Source: JBBQHX01 sp038324385 (GTDB lineage Bacteria; Gemmatimonadota; Gemmatimonadetes; Gemmatimonadales; Gemmatimonadaceae). Taken from it: DNA of 7,205 nucleotides. The notes beneath the pieces are model-generated. The model was not told the origin of the DNA, made no database searches, and worked only from the letters and a program-made list of their open reading frames with translations. The translations under genes were made by a program, and so were the position numbers. The stretch is from the NCBI GenBank assembly GCA_038324385.1, contig JBBQHX010000190.1:1-7205 (forward strand). The letters are read 5' to 3'. This document shows positions 1 through 4,217 of the stretch, piece after piece. The number at the start of each line of letters is the position of its first letter. Position 1 is the first letter of the stretch.

Positions 1-105
1 GCCACGGTGTGGGGGTCCGGGCCTCCAGGGCTATTTGGCTGGCTATCGGGGTGGGGAAGCCCTCCCCGCCCCTCGCGCCTCAGGGCGCTCCTGGGGTTTC
101 CCACG
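1..105. repeat. Diverged copy of the 303-407 hairpin segment
   Basis: Positions 31-105 align without gaps to 333-407 at an offset of 302 bases. Shared landmarks are TTGGCTGGCTAT versus TTGGCTAGCTAT, then GGGGAAGCCC, then the CTCGCGCCT and GGCGCTCCTG of the 40-base unit. Positions 1-30 correspond more loosely to 303-332. The copy has drifted: the GCGGGATGACA end has become GGGGTTTCCCA. It is therefore an older member of the same repeat, possibly cut by the window edge. Confidence 0.65.
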
Positions 106-253
106 GCTCCACTCGCGCCTGTCGGCGCTCCTGCGGGATGACACGGCTCCACTCGCAACTCACGGCGCTCCTGCGGGATGACACGCCTCCACTCGCGCCT
201 CTCGGCGCTCCTGCGGGATGACACGGCTCCACTCGCGCGCCGCAAGGTGCTCC

Positions 254-290
254 TGCGGGGATGACATTCGGTCCCAGCTGTCATCCCGCA
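254..290. repeat. 12-bp hairpin at first orientation switch
   Basis: TGCGGGGATGACA at 254-266 pairs with TGTCATCCCGCA at 279-290. This gives a 12-base-pair stem with one bulged G and a 12-base loop containing GTCCCAG. It marks where the forward units (106-268) meet the inverted copy (279-322). The right arm is shared with the larger 279-405 inverted repeat, so the two folds are mutually exclusive. Confidence 0.75.
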
Positions 291-405
291 CGAGGGAGCG
301 GAGCGACCGAGTGTCGGGACGGGCTTTCACTGCTCATTGGCTAGCTATAGGCGAGGGGAAGCCCGTCCCGACACTCGCGCCTCTCGGCGCTCCTGCGGGA
401 TGACA
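279..405. repeat. Large inverted repeat (127-base stem-loop)
   Basis: Positions 308-326 and 359-377 are perfect reverse complements over 19 bases (CGAGTGTCGGGACGGGCTT against AAGCCCGTCCCGACACTCG), around a 32-base spacer at 327-358. Outside them, 279-290 and 394-405 pair perfectly over 12 bases (TGTCATCCCGCA against TGCGGGATGACA). The segments between, 291-307 and 378-393, pair only partly. The structure arises because two copies of the dispersed element face each other. It could fold in DNA or in RNA from either strand. It lacks the run of T expected of an intrinsic terminator. Confidence 0.85.
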
Positions 406-473
406 CGCCTCCACTCACGCCTCACGGCGCTCCTGCGGGATGACAAACCTCCTCTCGCGCCTCTCGGCGCTCC

Positions 474-510
474 TGCGGGGATGACATCCAGTCCCAGTTG
501 TCATCCCGCA
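474..510. repeat. 12-bp hairpin at second orientation switch
   Basis: TGCGGGGATGACA at 474-486 pairs with TGTCATCCCGCA at 499-510, again with one bulged G and a 12-base loop (487-498). It is the same junction as at 254-290, displaced by exactly 220 bases. It lies about 37 bases beyond the stop of the nucleotidyltransferase gene on the minus strand, so it could protect or end that transcript. No T-run follows, so a classical Rho-independent terminator is not supported. Confidence 0.7.
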
Positions 511-546
511 CGAGGGAGCGGAGCGAGCGAGTGTCGGGACGGAGCC

Positions 547-1050
547 TCAGTCGGGCGGTCGCCCGCCCGCACGATCAGCGTCCTGCGTGTCCGCCGTCCG
601 CGCCCGCATCACGGCTTCCAGACGAGCGACATCGAGCGCATCCTTGTCACGACCGGTCGCCCGCTTGTTCTGCAGGAGGTGCGCGAGGCCAAGGATGGGA
701 ATATCGACCTCATCGATCCGGGCCGACACACGGTGCGGGTAGGCATCATCGAACTCGACGCCGTCGATAGCCGTCAGGATATCGATACGATTCGGCTCCA
801 CGCCGATCTGGGCGACGATCTCGGGATTCAACAGATCATGGAGAGTGACGAGCCCACCTGGCGCCCCGAAGGCGTCGAGTGCGTGAAGCACCAGGGCCGC
901 GTTTTCCCGCGACCGCCGAATCCAGAAATCCAGATCGCCGGTCGCTCGAGGATACCCGTAGTGCGCGACGGCATACGCGCCGACGACGAGGTACTCAACA
1001 CGTGCGGCGTTGAACTCGGACAACATGTCGCGGAAGTCGGGATTCAGCAC
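547..1050 (-). CDS. MNT-fold nucleotidyltransferase, AbiEii/DUF6036-like
   Basis: This encodes 167 residues that I assign to the small minimal-nucleotidyltransferase superfamily. Visible motifs are VVGAYAVAHYG (22-32), a G-helix-like segment, then RATGDLDFWI (35-44) with the acidic pair D39 and D41. RIDIL (88-92) follows, with D90 as the likely third metal ligand, and then the C-terminal GRDKDALDVARLE (133-145). The family transfers nucleotide groups, and several members are toxins or antitoxins; the target here cannot be told. The start is GTG at 1050, chosen because GGAGA (1063-1059) sits 8 bases upstream and residues NPDFRDML open the protein as in relatives. The first 56 bases overlap the end of the preceding small gene in another frame, suggesting translational coupling. 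Residues 153-167 look like a disordered tail. The stop lies only a few bases from the repeat array, so the array is its 3' flank. Confidence 0.8.
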   Translation of the reverse strand: MLNPDFRDMLSEFNAARVEYLVVGAYAVAHYGYPRATGDLDFWIRRSRENAALVLHALDAFGAPGGLVTLHDLLNPEIVAQIGVEPNRIDILTAIDGVEFDDAYPHRVSARIDEVDIPILGLAHLLQNKRATGRDKDALDVARLEAVMRARTADTQDADRAGGRPPD

Positions 1051-1216
1051 TGCGGGGGTCTCCGGAGAAGGACCACGCCGCCTGCGCGAGCGGCCACATC
1101 ATGGCGAGGCGCTCGGCCGGCGTCATGGCAAGCACGTCCTGGCCCTCGACGTCGTCCGTGCGGGCCACGGTACGAACGCGCAGCTTCGTGCGGAGAGTTC
1201 GCCGGTCGCTCGTCAT
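995..1216 (-). CDS. Small conserved partner protein of the nucleotidyltransferase
   Basis: This encodes 73 residues of unknown biochemical function. The central block MTPAERLAMMWPL (31-43), then AAWSF (46-50), and the end LPRHVVRVQRR (61-71) match a short protein that I recall directly upstream of MNT-type nucleotidyltransferases in varied bacteria. I cannot name a formal family. The N-terminal third is basic (RRTLRTKLRVRTVAR) and could bind nucleic acid. There is no signal peptide or membrane segment. The ATG at 1216 is preferred, with a weak GGAT five bases upstream; an in-frame ATG at 1285 would add 23 residues with little conserved look. It overlaps the nucleotidyltransferase gene by 56 bases and the pair should be co-transcribed. 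The arrangement (short upstream protein, overlapping MNT enzyme) resembles toxin-antitoxin pairs, but which partner plays which role, if either, is inference. Confidence 0.7.
   Translation of the reverse strand: MTSDRRTLRTKLRVRTVARTDDVEGQDVLAMTPAERLAMMWPLAQAAWSFSGDPRSAESRLPRHVVRVQRRTC
1059..1063 (-). promoter_or_regulatory. Ribosome binding site of the nucleotidyltransferase
   Basis: GGAGA on the minus strand, 8 bases before the GTG at 1050 and inside the coding sequence of the upstream small gene. It decides in favour of the GTG start over the in-frame ATG at codon 9. Confidence 0.6.
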
Positions 1217-1291
1217 CGCTGATCCGGGGCTCGGGAACGGACGGTCACACGTCGGGTGTCGCATCGAAACGGTCGTCCTGCACACCAGTGC

Positions 1292-1321
1292 AATCTACCG
1301 GGCGTCGTTCGCGCCGTCCAA
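1292..1321 (-). promoter_or_regulatory. Weak candidate promoter for the two-gene cassette
   Basis: On the minus strand, TTGGAC (1321-1316) and TAGATT (1297-1292) are separated by 18 bases, at a plausible distance before the ATG at 1216. The -10 element is a fair match to TATAAT and the -35 a poor match to TTGACA. It is a guess made because the cassette must have a start site in this gene-free stretch. Confidence 0.2.
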
Positions 1322-1363
1322 CGCCGAGTGGCGCTTCTGGCTGGGTACGCGAGTCGGGGGCTG

Positions 1364-1412
1364 GCAGGATTGACCGCAGAGATCGCAGAGGGCGCGGAGA
1401 AGCGCAGAGAAC
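1364..1412 (+). repeat. GAGGACGCGGAGG-family repeat, copy 1
   Basis: GCAGGATTGACCGCAGAG followed by degenerate units of the type GATCGCAGAGGGCGCGGAGA. It is a direct copy of 1472-1512 with a start-to-start distance of 108 bases. I recall this purine-rich CGCAGAGGACGCGGAGG family from intergenic DNA of Gemmatimonadota and other bacteria. Confidence 0.7.
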
Positions 1413-1471
1413 GGCGTGCGGCGGCTGGATCGATCTCGGCTGGCTGGAGCTCGTCTCCGGGGCTGAGCGTC

Positions 1472-1512
1472 GCAGGATCGACCGCGGAGGACGCGGAGGA
1501 CGCAGAGGACTG
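1472..1512 (+). repeat. GAGGACGCGGAGG-family repeat, copy 2
   Basis: GCAGGATCGACCGCGGAG opens this copy. It is followed by a clean run of about 9-base units (GAGGACGCG, GAGGACGCA, GAGGAC). It parallels 1364-1412, including the leading GCAGGAT-GACCGC, so a segment of about 108 bases seems to have been duplicated and to have drifted. Confidence 0.75.
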
Positions 1513-1529
1513 CTCCCGGGGGCGAGCCT

Positions 1530-1553
1530 CGACCGGCGGCGCGACCGGCGGCG
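1530..1553. repeat. 12-bp tandem duplication
   Basis: CGACCGGCGGCG occurs twice in direct succession (1530-1541 and 1542-1553). It lies just beyond the second GAGGACGCGGAGG copy and is probably a replication-slippage product. Confidence 0.7.
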
Positions 1554-1696
1554 CGGCACGGAGCTCCGCGCCTTTCGATGGGAACGGCACCGCGAGTGGA
1601 GTTCGATGCGTCAGGCCGTGGCTGTTGCCGTTCCTCTCATCACGCCGGCCTCGCGCTACCGATTACCCACCCGGTCCAACAGCCGCCACTCGCGTG

Positions 1697-1745
1697 CGCA
1701 CTCCTCCGCGTCCTCGCCGTTCCCTCCGCGTCCTCTGCGTTCAAA
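1697..1745 (-). repeat. GAGGACGCGGAGG-family repeat, inverted copy
   Basis: Read on the minus strand, this gives TTTGAACGCAGAGGACGCG, then GAGGGAACGGCGAGGACGCGGAGGAG in two pieces. It is the same family as 1364-1412 and 1472-1512 but in the opposite orientation. It lies about 120 bases past the stop of the peptidase gene, in the sense direction of that transcript. Together with the two plus-sense copies it could form a long-range hairpin across roughly 1480-1740. Confidence 0.7.
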
Positions 1746-1863
1746 GCAGTTCCCAGCCACAGCCCCGCGTACCAGCCCAGCAGCCCCACGCGAGGCGCGG
1801 GCGACCGGCCCCAGCATGTCATCAGGGTCGGAACCCGCGACACAATCCCAACGCGGCGCAGCG

Positions 1864-2682
1864 TCAGGCGATGAGTTCCGGCTCCATCACCCGCTCGACC
1901 GCCGTCCCGTCGACCGCGCTGACGTAGTAGACCTTCGCCTCCGGCCGCGTATGCACCACGCGGCGCACTTCGTTGTCCTCGAAGTAGATACCGGCGTCGT
2001 TGTCGCAGGCGTAACCCGGCTTCATCGCTCCTGACGCGATCAGCCGCTGGTACTGCGGGCGGCGCGCGGCTTCGGCATCGTAGTGCGGGGCGTGGCTGCC
2101 GCGGAGGAAGCCGAGGCACTGGACGGTGGTCAGTTCCTTCGGGCGCGAGTCGGTGGTGCCTTCCTCGAACCAGCAGAGGGAGCCCGCGCTAGCGCCGCCG
2201 AGGACGATGCCGCGGTCCCACGCTTCGCGGAGGACGACGTCGATCCCCTGCGCCTTCCAGATCGCCTGCTGGTTGAGGGTGTTGCCGCCTGACGCGACGA
2301 TGCCGTCCATCGACAGGAGGACCTCGTCCCACCCCTGTGCCTGACGCGTGCTGGCGATGAAGCTCTCCTGCACGAACGGCACGACGTCCAGCGCGGCGCA
2401 GTTGCGGAACCATGTGATGATCCCATCCGGCCGGTCGGCCGAGGCGGTGGGTAGGAAGAGGAGACGCGGACGATCCTTCCCCGTCAGCTCGGCCATGTAG
2501 CGGATGAACGACTCGCGGAAGCCGCCCCCCGCAATGAGAATCTTCCGCGTCGCCCGCGAGGGGGCCGCGGCGGGCGTGGAATCAGGAAGTGACGCGGCGT
2601 CGAGGGCGCCTGACGGCCGCAGCCCAAGCCCCATCGCAACCGATGTCATCGCCGAGGAGACCACGAACTCTCGTCTCTGCAT
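1864..2682 (-). CDS. Peptidase E-like S51 family enzyme with Tat-like leader
   Basis: This encodes 272 residues with a class I glutamine-amidotransferase-like peptidase fold. The catalytic elbow is GGASAGSLCW (162-171) with Ser165 as nucleophile. SHAPHYD (196-202) supplies the likely catalytic His200. SGGNT (131-135) and PTASADRPDG (78-87) are further family landmarks. Known S51 members cleave after N-terminal Asp (peptidase E) or degrade cyanophycin (cyanophycinase); this one matches the GxSAGSLCWFE-type subgroup of peptidase E relatives, whose substrate I do not know. The third catalytic residue is not certain. The start is ATG at 2682: it puts MQRREFVVSSA at the N-terminus, a twin-arginine-like motif before a modest hydrophobic stretch (to about 21) and an Ala/Pro/Ser linker to about 45, and AGGA lies 10 bases upstream. 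A GTG at 2742 would bury the motif. Export is unusual, since characterised peptidase E is cytosolic. It lies 140 bases behind the SusD-like gene on the same strand and may be co-transcribed. Confidence 0.85.
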   Translation of the reverse strand: MQRREFVVSSAMTSVAMGLGLRPSGALDAASLPDSTPAAAPSRATRKILIAGGGFRESFIRYMAELTGKDRPRLLFLPTASADRPDGIITWFRNCAALDVVPFVQESFIASTRQAQGWDEVLLSMDGIVASGGNTLNQQAIWKAQGIDVVLREAWDRGIVLGGASAGSLCWFEEGTTDSRPKELTTVQCLGFLRGSHAPHYDAEAARRPQYQRLIASGAMKPGYACDNDAGIYFEDNEVRRVVHTRPEAKVYYVSAVDGTAVERVMEPELIA

Positions 2683-2762
2683 GATACGACCATCCTGGTC
2701 AGAGGAACCACTGGTAAAGGATATGAAGCGAACGAACGCCACCGGCGGCGTGGCCCCGGGCC

Positions 2763-2786
2763 CTGGGCGTCAAACTCGAACGCCAG
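2763..2786. other. Small hairpin between lipoprotein and peptidase genes
   Basis: CTGGGCGT (2763-2770) can pair with ACGCCAG (2780-2786) with one bulged G, around the loop CAAACTCGA. It abuts the heptamer repeat. A second weak stem, GCCAC with GTGGC, lies at 2738-2754. Neither is followed by a T-run on either strand, so they are not convincing intrinsic terminators. Confidence 0.35.
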
Positions 2787-2818
2787 AGCCCAAAGCCCAA
2801 AGCCCAAAGCCCATAGCC
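2785..2818 (-). repeat. Heptamer tandem repeat with G-quadruplex motif
   Basis: On the plus strand the unit is AAAGCCC: one AGAGCCC, three perfect AAAGCCC and a decayed ATAGCC. On the transcribed-sense (minus) strand this reads GGGCTTTGGGCTTTGGG and one further CTTTGGG. That is four runs of three G separated by exactly four bases, the standard sequence rule for a G-quadruplex. It begins about 10 bases past the TAA of the SusD-like gene and ends about 100 bases before the peptidase start. It could slow RNA polymerase, protect the 3' end of the transporter mRNA or alter downstream expression. The motif is seen directly; folding is not shown. Confidence 0.85.
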
Positions 2819-2822
2819 GCTC

Positions 2823-4217
2823 TTACGCCCCCGGCACGTTCGTGCACCCCGCCGGCTGCGGATTGCGCTGGCTGCACTCGTCGGCCGGGATCGGCACGCG
2901 CGGGAACACCTTATGGCTCGGCAACGCCTTGGGCAACTGGTCGAGGCGGCCGTAGCGGCGCGCGTCGACCCAGCGGTGGCCGTATTCGTAGAAGAGTGAA
3001 TAGCGGCGATTGTAGAGGATCTCGTCGACGAGATCACCGGCGAAGCCGGCCGGCAACGGTGCGAGACCACCGGAGTTGACGCGGATGAAGTTCAGATCCT
3101 CGATCGCCGCAGCGCGGTTGCCGAGCGCGAAGTTTGCCTCGGCGCGCAACAGGATCAGCTCCTCGTTCTTGATGATCGGAACGGGCGCCACGTTGCTCCC
3201 GTAGGCGATGATCTTCACGTTCGACGTGACCCCTTGCGTCGACAGGCTCACCGGCGTGACTTCGGCCTTCGTCACGGCGCGCCGGTCGCGGGTGCCGTCG
3301 GGACGTGTTTGGGCGTCCGTCAGGAAGCTCGGCACCGCGACGCGGGCGCGCGGCGCGGGATCGAACAGCGGGTTGATCGCGTCGCCAGACCCCGTCGTGT
3401 AGACGTGATAGACGCCGACGGCGAGCGCCGCCGGTGACGTGGACGCGGTGCTGATGAACGACTCGCTGAGCGAGACCAGCGCATCGGCCCACCGCCTGTC
3501 GTAGACGTCCAGCCGTGCCTTGAGTGCGCGGTTGACCCGCAGGAAGGTCGTCGGCGTGTTGAAACCGGCGAAACCCGAGGTGAGCTGGAACGGGAACGTC
3601 GCGCCCCCGACGAGCAGGTCGGCCTTGGCTTCCTCGAATAGTGCGTTGGCGCGAGCATACCCTGCCTCACGCGAGACGAAGTCGCCGAGGATCGTCGGGT
3701 CGGGATTCACGTCGAGCACGATGCCGAAGTCGTCGCGGATGCGGAGCTGGTTGACGTACTCCTGCGCCATCACCGTCTTCACGAACCCGCGCACCGCCGC
3801 CTTCTGGGCCGGCGTGTAGTCAGGGACCTTCTCCACCGCCTCGAGCACCGTCACGGCGGTGCGCAGGGTCTGGTAGGAGTTGGTCCACCCCATGTCGGTG
3901 CCGAAGCCGCCGGGCTCGAGCGGGCCGACGAGATAGCCCAGCACGTTGCGCGGCTCGGCGCCGTCGAGGTTGTAGACCTCACGACCGAGAATGCCGAGCG
4001 TGGTCGCCCAGGTGTTCACGCCGGCACGCATTCCGACCAGCAGGCCGGTGACCGTGGTATTGACCGTCCCGGCGGTCGGGTTCATGAGGAGCTGGTCGGT
4101 GCTCGGACTGTTGAAGTTGGGCACCGTCACCGCTTCGCAGCCCGCGAGCACGGTGAGCAGCGCGACCGCGGCCGGACGGAGCACGGCGCGACGGCGGAGG
4201 GAATATGAGCGCGTCAT
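2823..4217 (-). CDS. SusD/RagB-family outer-membrane nutrient-binding lipoprotein
   Basis: This encodes 464 residues. The N-terminus has a basic start and a hydrophobic core ending in the lipobox LAGC, with Cys27 as the lipidated residue (signal peptidase II). The protein should be anchored in the outer membrane facing outward. SusD-type landmarks are NEELILLRAEANF (351-363), then EDLNFIR, and the C-terminal stretch LYNRRYSLFYEYGHRWVDAR (about 401-420), followed by PIP (442-444). In the family, helical TPR-like repeats hold the lid protein over its SusC barrel and bind the ligand. The length is typical. Cys448 and Cys458 near the end could form a disulfide. The start ATG overlaps the SusC stop as ATGA and has no clear Shine-Dalgarno, so translation is probably coupled to the transporter. 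The ligand (glycan, peptide or other) cannot be read from the sequence. Confidence 0.92.
   Translation of the reverse strand: MTRSYSLRRRAVLRPAAVALLTVLAGCEAVTVPNFNSPSTDQLLMNPTAGTVNTTVTGLLVGMRAGVNTWATTLGILGREVYNLDGAEPRNVLGYLVGPLEPGGFGTDMGWTNSYQTLRTAVTVLEAVEKVPDYTPAQKAAVRGFVKTVMAQEYVNQLRIRDDFGIVLDVNPDPTILGDFVSREAGYARANALFEEAKADLLVGGATFPFQLTSGFAGFNTPTTFLRVNRALKARLDVYDRRWADALVSLSESFISTASTSPAALAVGVYHVYTTGSGDAINPLFDPAPRARVAVPSFLTDAQTRPDGTRDRRAVTKAEVTPVSLSTQGVTSNVKIIAYGSNVAPVPIIKNEELILLRAEANFALGNRAAAIEDLNFIRVNSGGLAPLPAGFAGDLVDEILYNRRYSLFYEYGHRWVDARRYGRLDQLPKALPSHKVFPRVPIPADECSQRNPQPAGCTNVPGA

Larger units (their letters stand above)
1..542. repeat. Composite array of a ~40-base repeat in both orientations
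   Basis: This stretch carries no credible gene. It is built from one approximately 40-base element. Units reading in one direction lie at 66-105 (diverged), 106-145, 146-185, 186-225, 226-268, 368-407, 408-447 and 448-488. Copies of the same element in the opposite direction lie at 279-322 and 499-542. The shared core of the forward units is GGCGCTCCTGCGGGATGACA. Most units also contain a small hairpin, GCGCC-TCTC-GGCGC. The period of 40 is not a multiple of three, so reading frames cycle through the array and the open frames crossing it are artefacts. There are no unique spacers between units, which excludes CRISPR. I recall similar GTCATCC-starting dispersed repeats from Gemmatimonadota and other genomes, so a REP/BIME-like extragenic family is the likely identity. 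The function is unknown. Confidence 0.85.
1217..1863. other. Gene-free stretch with dispersed repeats
   Basis: This 647-base stretch lies between the start of the nucleotidyltransferase cassette and the end of the peptidase gene, both on the minus strand. The open frames here are rich in Arg, Pro, Ala and Ser, lack recognisable domains, and cross the GAGGACGCGGAGG repeats, where they read as AEDAEDAE-type peptides. I see no credible coding sequence, no tRNA and no clear terminator. Positions 1553-1696 and 1746-1863 hold nothing I can name. Confidence 0.7.

Noticed and set aside
9..403. Small plus-strand proteins with repeated MTRLHS and PLAPLGAPAG peptides
   Set aside because: They are translations of the non-coding 40-base repeat. 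The period is not a multiple of three, and no domain or good ribosome binding site is seen.
106..488. CRISPR array
   Set aside because: The repeats have a 40-base period with no unique spacers, change orientation, and have no cas genes nearby.
1213..1590. Minus-strand frames of 104-125 residues upstream of the cassette
   Set aside because: They are Arg/Pro/Ala-rich with no motif, and they read through the GAGGACGCGGAGG and 12-bp repeats.
337..2034. 565-residue plus-strand protein
   Set aside because: It runs antisense to the nucleotidyltransferase cassette and through repeats. The minus-strand products have recognisable motifs and it has none.
1640..2119. Minus-strand 159-residue frame
   Set aside because: Half is a shadow of the peptidase gene in another frame and the rest reads the inverted repeat as NAEDAEG.
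2683..2742. Longer N-terminus of the peptidase from a GTG at 2742
   Set aside because: It would place 20 polar residues before the twin-arginine motif, and the ATG at 2682 has AGGA at a usable distance.
2738..2786. Intrinsic terminator after the SusD-like gene
   Set aside because: Only short or bulged stems are found and no T-run follows on the minus strand. Read-through into the peptidase gene remains possible.
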